From JALOOX01 sp964557955 (GTDB lineage Bacteria; Desulfobacterota; Syntrophobacteria; Syntrophobacterales; Syntrophobacteraceae): a stretch of 64,000 nt of DNA. Shown here piece after piece: positions 8,835 to 17,800 of this stretch; position 1 is the stretch's first letter, and every line of letters begins with the position of its first letter. The position numbers were made by a program, and so were the translations under genes. Location: positions 19,004 to 83,003 of the forward strand of contig CAZLCS010000023.1 of the NCBI GenBank assembly GCA_964557955.1, in the 5' to 3' direction. Under the pieces are notes generated by a model, which made no database searches, was not told where the DNA came from, and saw only the letters and a program-made list of their open reading frames with translations.

Positions 8835-9635
8835 ATGACGGCTCAGGGAAGTTTGGAAATCGGTGAGCTGACGCAGTTTGCTCTGGACACGGTCCAAAAC
8901 GCCGGCAAGGAGGCATTACGGTTTTACGGAAGGGGCAATCTGCAGACCAAGTTCGACTCAGACCTCGTTACCGAGGCTGAGCTGCACCTGGTGGAATTCT
9001 TCAGGGATCGCCTGAAGGCCAGCTTTCCCGAACACGAAATCTTTGGGGATGTTATGCCTTCCAAAGAGTACGAGCACGGCTCCAAACGTTATCTGTGGAT
9101 CTATGACGCACTGGACGGCGTCGCCAACTTCCAGGCGGGCATTCCCATCTGGGGGATCTCGTTGGCGGTGTTTGAGAACTTCTGGCCGGTTTTTGGGGCT
9201 TTCTATATGCCCGTGACAGGGGATCTTTTTCACGCGAGGGCGGGGGAAAAAGCCTATTGGGGCAGTGAGTTGGTCCGCATTCCGGAGCAGGATGAGATCA
9301 GCAATGAAAGCGTTCTCCTCACCTATTCACGCTTCCACAACCATTACCGATCTACTTTTCCAGGCAAGATCCGTAACCTGGGGTCCACGGGTGCTCATAT
9401 CTGTTACGTGGCCCGCGGTCGTGCGGAGGGGGCGCTGCTGGCCCACGTTTCATTCCAGGACCTGGCTGCGGCTCAAATCATCCTGACTGCGGCGGGGGGC
9501 AAGATCTGCAAACTGGACGGATCCGAATTTCATCTCAATGAATACCTTGACGGCGAGCAGATCGTAGAGCATTTACTGGCTGCGCCTCAGGGCTCGCATA
9601 GCTCCATTTCCGCCTATCTTCAGGCGACGGACTGA
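8835..9635 (+). CDS. Inositol-monophosphatase-like protein, altered metal site
   Basis: This 266-residue protein has the inositol monophosphatase / FBPase-like fold. The motif LWIYDALDGVANFQAG matches the family WIxDPxDGTxNF, and HVSFQDLAAAQIILTAAGG matches the C-terminal WDxAA...GG signature. Key differences are visible: the usual GEE metal motif reads GDV, DPLDG reads DALDG, and the Thr after DG is Val. The Asp of the C-terminal motif is kept but the preceding Trp is Gln. It may therefore be a divergent phosphatase or have weak activity. A GGAGGAAAA ribosome site precedes the ATG. It is convergent with the nuclease gene. Confidence 0.82.
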   Translation: MTAQGSLEIGELTQFALDTVQNAGKEALRFYGRGNLQTKFDSDLVTEAELHLVEFFRDRLKASFPEHEIFGDVMPSKEYEHGSKRYLWIYDALDGVANFQAGIPIWGISLAVFENFWPVFGAFYMPVTGDLFHARAGEKAYWGSELVRIPEQDEISNESVLLTYSRFHNHYRSTFPGKIRNLGSTGAHICYVARGRAEGALLAHVSFQDLAAAQIILTAAGGKICKLDGSEFHLNEYLDGEQIVEHLLAAPQGSHSSISAYLQATD

Positions 9636-9682
9636 GAACGGGTCAACCTGTACACAGAGCTGATCGAACAAGAAGGGCGGCA

Positions 9683-11293
9683 TCACTCCCGGGAAATCCC
9701 AAGATGCATGAGGACCTCGTCCATGCGCCGTTCGATCTCGGACAGCTCCAGCACAACGGATTTCTGGGTGTCCCCGGGCAACTCCTGAGGGGCGGTTTCC
9801 AGCAGGGTCTTCAATGCCTGTGCCTTTTGAAGGAGGGCTGATGCACGCGCACGGCCGGCCTCGCTGACCTCTCCATCCTTCGCTTCAATATGCGGCGTTA
9901 CCGCTCCAAGATCTATAGTCTCTCCCAGGGACGGCACGTGCGTACGGTACCCGAACCGCTGCCTTACCAGGGCGGCGAACTGCCGGGATGTGCTCTCCTC
10001 TCCGTGGATCACACAGACGCGCATGTGGTGGCTGTCGAAATGGCTCAGCCAATCCAGGAGGTCGTTCTGGTCCGCGTGTGCTGAGAAGCCACCAATAGTG
10101 AAAACCTTTGCCCTCACCACAATGCTTTCCCCAAAGATACGGACGGAAGACGCTCCCTCCACGATCGTTCGGCCAGTGGTCCCCACCGCCTGAAACCCCA
10201 CGACCACCATCGAAGCACCCTTCCGCCAGAGGTTGTGCTTGAGATGGTGCTTGATCCGGCCGGCGGTGCACATCCCGTTGCCGGCGATCACGATGGCGGG
10301 GCCGGTAGTCAGGTTGATGGCCATGGACTCTTCGGCGGTCCGAGACAGAACAAGCTGCGGGAAATCGAAGGGATCATGACCTTTATTCACCACTGCCAGA
10401 GTCTCATCGTCATAGAACTCGCGCATGCGTCGGAAGATGGAAGTGGCCGCAATGGCCAGCGGGCTGTCCAGATAGACGGGCATGCTGGGGATGAGTCCTT
10501 TTCGAAAGAATTCCCCTAAAACAAAGAGCAGCTCCTGCGTTCTGGCCACCGCAAAGGCCGGAATCATCACCTTTTCGCCGTGCTGATAGCTGTAGTGGAT
10601 GGCCTCAATGAGCTCTTTCTTGCTGTCCTCGAACGATTTGTGGTTGCGATTGCCGTAAGTTGACTCCAGAAAAAGTGTATCAGCGCTGTGGACAAAATAA
10701 GGGTCCTTCACGATGAGCTGGTGCTTGTGCCCCAAATCCCCGGAGAAGACCACTTTATGCACGGAAGACTCGCTGCCACACCAGACTTCCAGGATGGATG
10801 AGCCCAGGATATGACCGGCGTTACGAAAACAGAAGCTGAGTTCAGGTGAGAAATCCACGCGTTCATCAGCGGAGACTACCTCGAAGAAAGGAAAGCAGTC
10901 CTCAGCGTCCTTCACGGTGTAAAGCGGAACAACATCCGGCTTGCCTCGTCTTCGCATCTTGCGCGATTCCCACTCGGCCTCCATTTCCTGGATGTGGGCC
11001 GAATCCAGGAGCAGAATCTTCACCAATTCAGCCGTGGGAAGCGTCATGAAGATCTTTCCCCGGAACCCGTCCTTGACCAGTTTCGGAAGTCTTCCGCAAT
11101 GATCGATGTGAGCATGTGTCAAAAACACCGCAGCGATCTGCCTCGGATTGAACCCCCACTCCTTGCGGTTGAGGGAATCCATGTCCGTGCCGCCCTGAAA
11201 AAGACCGCAGTCGATCAGATACTGCTTCCCATTGTCCAAGAGGAAACATGAGCCCGTCACACAACGTGATGCACCCAGGCATGTTATTCTCAT
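9683..11293 (-). CDS. MBL-fold beta-CASP RNA-processing nuclease
   Basis: This 536-residue protein joins a metallo-beta-lactamase domain to a beta-CASP and an RNA-specificity domain, the plan of CPSF73-like ribonucleases. Metal ligands are visible in THAHIDHCGRLP near the N-terminus and in the later FSGDLGHKH. The beta-CASP part has PVYLDSPLAIAATSIFR. The C-terminal GNGMCTAGRIKHHL and GFSAHADQNDLLDWL motifs hold the last two His ligands. The tail (about residues 470-536) is alpha-helical and charged. It probably cuts RNA in the cytoplasm. The target is unknown. Confidence 0.9.
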   Translation of the reverse strand: MRITCLGASRCVTGSCFLLDNGKQYLIDCGLFQGGTDMDSLNRKEWGFNPRQIAAVFLTHAHIDHCGRLPKLVKDGFRGKIFMTLPTAELVKILLLDSAHIQEMEAEWESRKMRRRGKPDVVPLYTVKDAEDCFPFFEVVSADERVDFSPELSFCFRNAGHILGSSILEVWCGSESSVHKVVFSGDLGHKHQLIVKDPYFVHSADTLFLESTYGNRNHKSFEDSKKELIEAIHYSYQHGEKVMIPAFAVARTQELLFVLGEFFRKGLIPSMPVYLDSPLAIAATSIFRRMREFYDDETLAVVNKGHDPFDFPQLVLSRTAEESMAINLTTGPAIVIAGNGMCTAGRIKHHLKHNLWRKGASMVVVGFQAVGTTGRTIVEGASSVRIFGESIVVRAKVFTIGGFSAHADQNDLLDWLSHFDSHHMRVCVIHGEESTSRQFAALVRQRFGYRTHVPSLGETIDLGAVTPHIEAKDGEVSEAGRARASALLQKAQALKTLLETAPQELPGDTQKSVVLELSEIERRMDEVLMHLGISRE

Positions 11294-11835
11294 CCATCAC
11301 CTCTCACCGTTTCTGTTCGTGAAATGATCTCGGCCTGCCGCGCCATATGCAGCGTCTCTGGCGCTGGAAGGCACCGAATACTATCATTTTGAGTTCAGTT
11401 GCCAACGACGAATCCCCGCTGCGACAGCCTTGGAAGCCCGGCTTCGGTTAAAGATGCCTCACCGCTAGAAGCATTTATGACACACTCAGCCGTAGTGGAG
11501 TCTCATTTTTGACACATAGGAATGATGCAGAGATGGCAAGGACTCATTGCTCCGAGGAGCGGTTGAAGCCCTGAGGTCAAGTCAAAATTTCGACCCTCAG
11601 CTCCAAAGTGGGGGTATCGCAGGAGAAGCAGACGACGCTGTCACTGCACCCAGGCAGGCGGTGAATGCCTTCCGTCGCATCTCACAAGGCTCAAAGATCG
11701 CAGTCCTGCACCACGTCCTCTCCTGGGGGAAATTTTTGCCCACTTCTCCAGGAAAATGCTGGATCCTTTGACGCGAGGCGGCCGGCTTGGATGCACTCAT
11801 GCCATGCACGCTCCGAATTTTGAGGAGCGTGCAGC
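11294..11835. other. Gene-poor intergenic stretch
   Basis: No convincing coding region is seen here. The only notable feature near the middle is TGACACACTC...TTTTTGACACA (about 11478-11516), two TGACACA copies around GTGGAGTCTC. It has the look of a decayed mobile-element end, but no transposase fragment is visible. A perfect 10-bp stem hairpin ends the stretch. Confidence 0.4.
11805..11833 (-). terminator. Hairpin after the 48-residue membrane ORF
   Basis: TGCACGCTCC pairs perfectly with GGAGCGTGCA around a 9-base loop, two bases beyond the stop of the small membrane ORF. No U tract follows, so it is a weak terminator or an RNA-stabilising 3' hairpin. Confidence 0.4.
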
Positions 11836-11982
11836 TCAGCTGGCGATATCGTTCACGGGGCGGTAGATGTCATTAGCAGCCATGGCCTCCTCACCTCTTC
11901 GAGCGCTCTGTGCCAGTGCAATGGCCACAAATGCAGCCAAATTCCCGACAAAAAGTCCGGCCAGAAAGTATATCCAACCCAT
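11836..11982 (-). CDS. 48-residue single-span membrane protein (DUF3789-like)
   Basis: This is a short ORF of 48 residues beginning MGWIYFLAGLFVGNLAAF. One hydrophobic helix (about residues 4-24) is followed by a basic stop, SARRGEE, and a short polar tail ending NDIAS. The pattern of Gly-spaced hydrophobics then Arg-Arg resembles the tiny DUF3789-type membrane proteins. A strong GGGGGAG ribosome site lies 7 bases before the ATG, and a hairpin sits right after the stop. Both support a real gene despite the small size. Function is unknown. Confidence 0.6.
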   Translation of the reverse strand: MGWIYFLAGLFVGNLAAFVAIALAQSARRGEEAMAANDIYRPVNDIAS

Positions 11983-12176
11983 GGCAGTCTCCCCCAGTCA
12001 TCTGTATAATGTGCAGTACATTTGTGGCTGTTTCCCAATGTGCCAGAAATTATAAGCAATAAATCGGCCATCTCGACGGTTTTCAGACACATTCAAGGAC
12101 ATTTTGGACACGATCACACTGAATTTGTCCGCTTTGAAGGGGATCCTGCTCTGTGAGTAACGGGAGGAGAAAGGCC

Positions 12177-13010
12177 ATGAAGATTCGATGCTTTGCCCTC
12201 AAAGCCCTTGTGCTTGCTTTTCTGTTCTGTCCGTTGAGCTGTATCCAGGTGGAAAGTCGAATTCTTGTAAAACCCGATGGAAGCGGAACCGTGGAGGAAA
12301 GATTCCTCATGCGCAAGGAATTCGTCCAGGCAATGCAGGAATTGGGCAAAGCAGCAGAGACAGCCGGAGAAAAGAAGGATGAACCCAGCCCAAGCTCTCT
12401 GTACGATGAGGAGAAGCTCAGGGCAAAGGCTTCAGAAATGGGGGAGGGGGTTTCCTTCGTTGCCGGCAGGAAGATCGAATCAGAAAAGTATGAAGGTTAT
12501 ACGGTCACCTATGCTTTCAAAGATATCAGCACTCTCAGAATCAACCAAAACCCTCACGAAAACACCGCACAGGCATCCGGGGAGGTCTCCCCACCTCCAG
12601 TCAAAGAGTACATGACTTTCAACTTCAAACCAGGACACCCGTGTTTGCTCACCATCAAATCACCACAGAAGGAGACTCCGACGCCCACGGAGGACCAGCC
12701 GTCAGGTTCCGAAGAAGAATCCGTAGCAGATGAAATGCCTCTGGAAGCCAGGGAGCTCTTCGAGGGCATGCGCATGGCCTTGCTCCTGGAGATCCAGGGC
12801 TCCATCGTGGAAACCAATGCGACCCACGTGGACGGCTCCCGTATCACCCTGATGGAGCTGGACTTCGGCAAGCTGCTCGAAAACCCCAAGGCCCTGAAGA
12901 CTCTCAATGAGGCCCAGAAGAAAAGCGTGGAGAGCGCCAAAGAGGTGATGAAGGATTTTCCGGGAATCAAAGTGGACCTGAACAAAGAGGTCCTGGTCAA
13001 ATTCCAGTAA
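12177..13010 (+). CDS. Predicted lipoprotein, function unknown
   Basis: This 277-residue exported protein has a lipoprotein signal: a basic start, a hydrophobic stretch LVLAFLFCPLSC and a lipobox Cys at about residue 22. The mature part opens IQVESRILVKPDGSGTVEERF, a pattern seen in lipoproteins with a beta-strand-rich N-terminal domain. A Pro/Glu-rich linker (TPTEDQPSGSEEES) follows in the second half, then a helical C-terminus. The start ATG is preceded by GGAGGAGAAAGG. No enzyme motif is visible. It is probably anchored in the inner or outer membrane facing the periplasm. Confidence 0.8.
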   Translation: MKIRCFALKALVLAFLFCPLSCIQVESRILVKPDGSGTVEERFLMRKEFVQAMQELGKAAETAGEKKDEPSPSSLYDEEKLRAKASEMGEGVSFVAGRKIESEKYEGYTVTYAFKDISTLRINQNPHENTAQASGEVSPPPVKEYMTFNFKPGHPCLLTIKSPQKETPTPTEDQPSGSEEESVADEMPLEARELFEGMRMALLLEIQGSIVETNATHVDGSRITLMELDFGKLLENPKALKTLNEAQKKSVESAKEVMKDFPGIKVDLNKEVLVKFQ

Positions 13011-13557
13011 CACTCTCGGATCACAGCACTCCGCCAGCACGATGAATACAGCTGCAAGCTTCCATGGTCGATTGGAACAAGTGCAGTATGGAATCGTCGC
13101 GGCTGCAAAGCGGGCGAAACGAAGCCCGCAACATTCAGCGTGAGACGCGAGACCTGAGCGTTGATATGAAGCTCTCCCGTTCCTATTGTCTCTGGTGTGG
13201 CAATGGACGAATGAGTACAGGCCAACACGATAGAGTGTCCAGCTCTCGAGTCGTCATTCCGGCAGTGTTTCGGCCGGAATCCACAAAGAAGCTGGATGCC
13301 GGCTTAACGGCCATGAGCATCCGCGGCGCTCACCCCCATGCATGGAAATCTATTTCCATGGTAAAGATTGCCGGCATGACGAGCCGGGAAATGGACATCT
13401 TTTTCTGTGGAGGTGTAATGAGGATGCGGTTCGGAGCCAAGCCATGAATGCATTGCCCGTATTGAGACAATTCGAATACCCTTTGAGACAGGGAGTCCTT
13501 CGCCCCTGCCGTGACGTTCGCCCGGATGCCCGAGCAGTCCGGGAAAGGAGCCTTGAA
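13011..13557. other. Intergenic region holding a dispersed repeat
   Basis: No gene is supported here. Open frames crossing it are produced by the repeat at 13214-13422, whose other copy lies at 48340. The last 100 bases lead into the ribosome site of the small lipoprotein gene. Confidence 0.6.
13214..13422 (+). repeat. Dispersed palindromic repeat, copy 1 (with insert)
   Basis: This copy shares a long stretch with 48340-48492. It begins AGTACAG, includes ATAGAGTGTCCA, GTCGTCATTCC and GGCCGGAATCCACAAA, then GCTGGATGCCGGCTT, AAGATTGCCGGCATGACGAG and GGACATCT-TTTCTGTGGAGG. It holds nested palindromes (CCGGCA/TGCCGG and GTCATTCCGG/CCGGAAT). Compared with copy 2 it has about 56 extra bases between CCGGCTT and AAGATTGCC. 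That insert contains its own perfect palindrome CATGGAAATCTATTTCCATG. Confidence 0.85.
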
Positions 13558-13731
13558 ATGGCAAAATCCACCATATGGAAAATGTTCATACTCGGTTTAC
13601 TGACCTTGAGCTTGGCCGCCTGCGAGACGCCCAAGAATTACAATCGAGCGGCGGGTTGGGAGCAGCAGCGCTTTGACTGCAATGGAGACGTGGCCAGCAA
13701 TTACCCGCCTTACTGTCATCCGAGCCGTTAG
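13558..13731 (+). CDS. Small lipoprotein (57 residues)
   Basis: The product is a 57-residue precursor with a signal peptide MAKSTIWKMFILGLLTLSLA and lipobox LSLAAC. The mature part is about 35 residues, polar, with a further Cys pair (FDCNGD and YCHPSR). A good ribosome site (AAAGGAG, 8 bases before ATG) marks the start. In-frame sequence further upstream is part of the dispersed repeat and is not coding. It is likely a periplasmic lipid-anchored peptide of unknown role, located just before the cysteine-protease gene. Confidence 0.65.
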   Translation: MAKSTIWKMFILGLLTLSLAACETPKNYNRAAGWEQQRFDCNGDVASNYPPYCHPSR

Positions 13732-13986
13732 GTCTTGCCGAGCCGTTACCGTCAGAGGGTCCACTCGATGCGACAGGGTTTTCCCGGCAAGTAGGGCCAA
13801 AGGGCATCAGACCGCCCTGGATTGCGGCTCAGCCTGCACCGATTCGAGGAGAAACGGGAGACTGAACAATCACCTTGCCGCATGCATGAGTGGGAATCGA
13901 GTGCTGCTGTTCAAAACAGCAACGATGCCTGCCTGATAAGAGTGCGTAATCACGAGCGAAACCGCCCATGAAAGGAGATCGCCGGC

Positions 13987-14463
13987 ATGAGCCTGTACAC
14001 GGTTCCCAACGTCTACTACATTTCTCAAGGCACCGCCCAGACTTGTTGGCGTGCGGGATATGAGATGCTACTCCGCCATAAGGGGAAAGACCCCAGGCTG
14101 GTCGATCAACTCCCCAATGCAGCGCAGATGAGAACCCGGGGCATCATGGACCATGAATTCGCGACGTGTGCCGCCTCCCTGGGTCTCGGCGGCATTCGAT
14201 ACACGTATTTCAAAGACATCACGCTCCTGGAGCATGCGCTTCGCTCCTGGGGACCCGTGTGGTGCTCCGGCTTTTATTTCCCCAACACCCAGGCCAAGCA
14301 CATCGTCGTGATCGGAGGAGTCGACGTTGACGATCGCAAAGTATTGGCCTACGACCCGTGGCGGGGATACACGGGGGCCCAGGGAAAACCCGTTCTCTGG
14401 TCCTTTTCCTATTTCGCCAACAACTTGAACCCTGTGCCCTGGGCCTGCCAGCTCTGGTACTGA
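13987..14463 (+). CDS. Papain-like cysteine protease (AvrRpt2-like)
   Basis: This 158-residue protein has the layout of the papain-like cysteine peptidase family that includes AvrRpt2. Gln and the catalytic Cys are in GTAQTCWRAGYEMLL (Cys about residue 20), the His in AKHIVVIGGV, and the Asp in LAYDPWRGY. No signal peptide is seen, so it is cytoplasmic or exported by a non-Sec route. A strong AAAGGAGA site precedes the ATG. No maturation partner or toxin-immunity pair is visible next door. The target is unknown; a secreted effector or self-processing peptidase are both possible. Confidence 0.75.
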   Translation: MSLYTVPNVYYISQGTAQTCWRAGYEMLLRHKGKDPRLVDQLPNAAQMRTRGIMDHEFATCAASLGLGGIRYTYFKDITLLEHALRSWGPVWCSGFYFPNTQAKHIVVIGGVDVDDRKVLAYDPWRGYTGAQGKPVLWSFSYFANNLNPVPWACQLWY

Positions 14464-14987
14464 ACCGAATCACCCTGAAGAAACCACAGGCCCTGAGCCA
14501 GGTCCCTGATGGAGGGGATATTCCGGTCTTTCGCACCCCTGCCATCCCCCCGCCGATGCTGTTGATTCGATTTCATTGACTCCATCACGCCGGGCGCCCT
14601 TGGCCTCCCTGATCGAGCGGCATCACCCGGCCCCTCTAAAGTACTACTCCCTTGCAGGAGTTGAGGTACGGAAGCTGTAACCGATTATCCATCAGATCTT
14701 CACCTTTCCGTAACAGATCCACCAAAGCTTTCAGGTAGAAACGGTCCTCAAGGAGAGGTTCATGGCCCCGGCCGGCTTGATGAGGGGGCCAGCGCGCAAA
14801 TGGCTCATGCTGGTCGCGCTGAGGGATTCAGGCACGAGCGCAAGTCCTCTGGGGGTTTCGGGGTTCGGACTGTATGCACCCTGAAGAGTGACGCCTGCTG
14901 CCGCGGATCGTGGATGAACCTTCGCCGGGGAACACTGGAAGCTTTATTGGAGGTCCTACTGAGACAGAAGAAAAGGAGAAAGAGTCA
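14464..14987. other. Intergenic region upstream of alkaline phosphatase
   Basis: I see no gene here. Short open frames lack ribosome sites and family resemblance. The region should contain the promoter of the phosphatase gene, but no convincing -35/-10 pair or Pho box could be picked by eye. Confidence 0.5.
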
Positions 14988-16514
14988 ATGGAGAGAAAGC
15001 ACTTGACCCTGTTGTTGCTGGCCTTTGCGATCTTGTTCGCAACGGCGGCGAACGCAACCCCGCCCAAGTATGTCTTCTTCTTCCTGGGCGACGGCATGGC
15101 GAGCTCGCAGATTCAGGCGACGGAAGCCTATTTGACGACCTTGAACGGCGGCAAGGCCACCGAGGCGGCGGATCTGCTGAAGCCCGAAAACCGTCTGAAC
15201 ATGAGCAAGATGCCCGTCCACGGCATGCAGACGACGTACGACGCCCACGCGCTGATGACGGACTCCGCCTCGGCCGGCACCGCCTTCGCCTGCGGCATCA
15301 AGACCCTGTCAGGCGTCATTGGCATGGACGACACCAAGACCATCAATTATAAAAGCGTGGCCCAGCTCGCAAAGGAGAAGGGCAGGAAAGTCGGCATCAT
15401 CTCCAGCGTCTCGCTCGATCACGCGACCCCTGCGTCCTACTACGCCAGCGCTCCCAGCCGCGGCCTGATGAACAACATCGCTTCCCAGATGGCGTCGACA
15501 GGCTATGAGTTCTTCGGAGGCGGCGGGTTGGTTTTTCCGGAAGAAACCACGAAGAACCCCGCCAATGACACTGACAATGATGTCTGGGCCATGCTCACCG
15601 CTAACGGCTACACGGTGCTCAACGACCGCGACTCCATCCTGGCACTCAAAAACAATCCTAAGGATAAGGTGGTGTGCATCAACCCCTTCCTGCAGGACTC
15701 TTCGGCCATGCCTTATGCAATTGACCGCCCTGCCACGAATCTCTCTCTCGAGGAAATGACCCAGGTCGCCATCGCCAATCTCGACGAGGGGAGAAGGGGA
15801 AAAGGCTTCTTCATCATGGTCGAGGGCGGCAAGATCGACTGGGCCTGCCATGCCAACGACGCCATGGCCGCCATCGGCGACATGCTGGATTTCGACAAGG
15901 CTATCGGCGTCGCTCTTGAATTCTACAAAAAGAACCCCCGTGACACCCTCATCATCGTCACCGGCGACCATGAAACCGGCGGCATGTCCATCGGGCACGC
16001 CACCACCGCCTACACGGCATACTATGACCGGCTTCTCGGCCAGAAGAACAGCTTCCAGCACTTTGGTGCCAATCAGTGGGCCGAGCACAAGGCCGCCTAC
16101 AGCACAACTGCCTGTGTCGACCCGTCCCTCTCCACCAACCTTCAGGCGGACACCGAGATGCTCAGTCTCATGTCCGAGATCTTTGGACTGAACTGGACCG
16201 ATTTGAACGATTATCAGAAAGAGAGACTGGAAGACGCTTACGACAAATCCATGTGTGGCAGCAATGACAATACCCAAGCGGAAAACACTTTCCTTTACGG
16301 TGGTTATGAGCCCATCATCGTCACGATCACGCACGTCCTGAACGAGCGCGCCAGTATCGGCTGGACCTCTTACTCCCACACGGGCGTCCCGGTCCCGCTG
16401 TTCGCCCAAGGCAAGCATGCCGACCAATTTGCAGGGTTCTACGACAACACAGACATTGCCAAACGCCTCGCCAGAATCATGGGCGTGCGGGAGAACCTGC
16501 CGATTCAGAAATGA
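14988..16514 (+). CDS. Alkaline phosphatase
   Basis: This 508-residue secreted enzyme removes phosphate from a range of phosphomonoesters in the periplasm. It has a signal peptide ending ANA-TPP. The metal-binding Asp is in FFLGDGM (residue 35), and the nucleophile Ser93 lies in LMTDSASAGTAFACG, matching the DSA motif. Zinc ligands are in the conserved VTGDHETGGMS and in the C-terminal YSHTGVPVP. The start is the ATG with AAAAGGAG upstream. A terminator follows, so it is probably transcribed alone. Phosphate starvation control is likely from the family but no Pho box was recognised. Confidence 0.93.
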   Translation: MERKHLTLLLLAFAILFATAANATPPKYVFFFLGDGMASSQIQATEAYLTTLNGGKATEAADLLKPENRLNMSKMPVHGMQTTYDAHALMTDSASAGTAFACGIKTLSGVIGMDDTKTINYKSVAQLAKEKGRKVGIISSVSLDHATPASYYASAPSRGLMNNIASQMASTGYEFFGGGGLVFPEETTKNPANDTDNDVWAMLTANGYTVLNDRDSILALKNNPKDKVVCINPFLQDSSAMPYAIDRPATNLSLEEMTQVAIANLDEGRRGKGFFIMVEGGKIDWACHANDAMAAIGDMLDFDKAIGVALEFYKKNPRDTLIIVTGDHETGGMSIGHATTAYTAYYDRLLGQKNSFQHFGANQWAEHKAAYSTTACVDPSLSTNLQADTEMLSLMSEIFGLNWTDLNDYQKERLEDAYDKSMCGSNDNTQAENTFLYGGYEPIIVTITHVLNERASIGWTSYSHTGVPVPLFAQGKHADQFAGFYDNTDIAKRLARIMGVRENLPIQK

Positions 16515-16539
16515 TCTTCGAGATTCAATGACCTTTGGG

Positions 16540-16570
16540 AACGGCGCCGCGTCAACTGCGGCGCCGTTTT
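16540..16570 (+). terminator. Intrinsic terminator of alkaline phosphatase
   Basis: An 11-bp perfect stem (AACGGCGCCGC / GCGGCGCCGTT) with a short loop, GTCAACT, ends in TTTTCC. It lies 25 bases after the phosphatase stop. Confidence 0.85.
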
Positions 16571-16597
16571 CCGTTAATCAGCCCAACAGGAGGACCC

Positions 16598-17800
16598 ATG
16601 CCCCACCTGCAGCGCGAATGGCTCTTCTCACTCATCCTTGCAGGCATCTGCTTCTCACTGGCCTTCGTGGACATAGCCGGCATTCCACAGGCCAACGAAG
16701 GATTCCGCTGCCGTGCCCTGATCACGAACGTGGACAACAGCCGCGTGCGAACGAACCTCATCGTCAAAACCAATCAGCAGTTTTTGACCGTGAAGCTCGT
16801 GGACGGCCCCCATCGGAACCAGGAGCTTCAAGTGGTGAACATGCTCTCCGGCAAGATGGAGCTGGATGAGTTCTATGAAGACGGCAGCGTCATCCTGGTG
16901 GAATACCATGCGCCCGAAGGCAAGCCGGCCAACGGCATTGCGCGAGGGTTTTACCGGTTGAGGCTGCAGCTCCTGCTGATCGGGCTCTTCACGCTGCTGC
17001 TCCTGGCAGTCGCAGGCGTGACCGGGCTCAAAGCCGCCCTCTCCTTTGTCTTTGCAGCCATGGTGCTCTGGAAGCTGTTCTTCCCGCTCCTGCTCCGCGG
17101 CTGTCCACCCATCCCCACCGGCCTGGGGATCGTCACTTTGCTGACCAGTGTGATCTGCTTCTCCGTCGGCGGGCTCACCCGAAGGGGCATGACCACCTTT
17201 CTAGGTTCCATGCTGGGGCTGCTCCTCACATGCGGCCTCGCGGTCTGGTTCACCAACATGTTCCGACTCCATGGAGCCGTGCGCCCTTTCGCCGAAATGC
17301 TGCTCTACTCGGGCTACTTTGGGCTGAACCTGACGGAGATCTTTGCCGCCAGCGTATTCATCGCCTGCTCGGGGGCGGTCATGGACCTGGCCATGGACAT
17401 CGCCGCCACCATGGATGAGCTCAAGCTCAGACATCCCGGCATTGGGCCCTTGGAGCACATGCGCTCGGGCCTTCGCGTGGGTCGGGCGGTAACCGGAACC
17501 ATGACGACCACGCTGCTCCTGGCCTACACGGGGAGCCATATCACCATGTTCATGGTCTTCCTGGCCAAAGGGCTCCCCGCCGAAAATCTCCTGAACGCCC
17601 CCTTCGTGGCCGCCGAAGTGCTGAACATCCTGGTGGGCAGTTTCGGGGTGGTCACCGTGGCCCCATTCACCGTCTTGGTGGCCGGACTCCTTTACCACTT
17701 CGACAGCGGATCGGTCAGGGCATTCCGTGAATGGTCGCGAGGGGGGCGCCTTCGAGCCAGTCAGGGCTCTCGCCGGCCTTCTCAGATATCGGCGGACTGA
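16598..17800 (+). CDS. YibE/F-like membrane protein
   Basis: The product is a 400-residue inner-membrane protein of the YibE/F family. An N-terminal helix is followed by a small extracytoplasmic beta-rich domain (about residues 35-115). Seven or so helices follow. The family core is visible in SGAVMDLAMDIAATMDEL, with paired acidic residues inside a helix, and in LEHMRSGLRVGRAVTGTMTTTLLLAYTGSH. The role of the family is not established; transport is suspected. The ATG has AGGAGG upstream. Its last 19 bases overlap the convergent phosphofructokinase gene. Confidence 0.87.
   Translation: MPHLQREWLFSLILAGICFSLAFVDIAGIPQANEGFRCRALITNVDNSRVRTNLIVKTNQQFLTVKLVDGPHRNQELQVVNMLSGKMELDEFYEDGSVILVEYHAPEGKPANGIARGFYRLRLQLLLIGLFTLLLLAVAGVTGLKAALSFVFAAMVLWKLFFPLLLRGCPPIPTGLGIVTLLTSVICFSVGGLTRRGMTTFLGSMLGLLLTCGLAVWFTNMFRLHGAVRPFAEMLLYSGYFGLNLTEIFAASVFIACSGAVMDLAMDIAATMDELKLRHPGIGPLEHMRSGLRVGRAVTGTMTTTLLLAYTGSHITMFMVFLAKGLPAENLLNAPFVAAEVLNILVGSFGVVTVAPFTVLVAGLLYHFDSGSVRAFREWSRGGRLRASQGSRRPSQISAD

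Noticed and set aside
11470..11520. End of a decayed insertion sequence
   Set aside because: Two TGACACA words are suggestive, but no second end, duplication or transposase fragment was found.
13064..13447. Open frame of 127 codons
   Set aside because: It is mostly made of the dispersed repeat also present at 48340, has no ribosome site and no family resemblance.
14464..14987. Pho box in the alkaline phosphatase promoter
   Set aside because: CTGTAACC and CCGTAACAG-like words occur, but spacing and conservation to the Pho box were not convincing.
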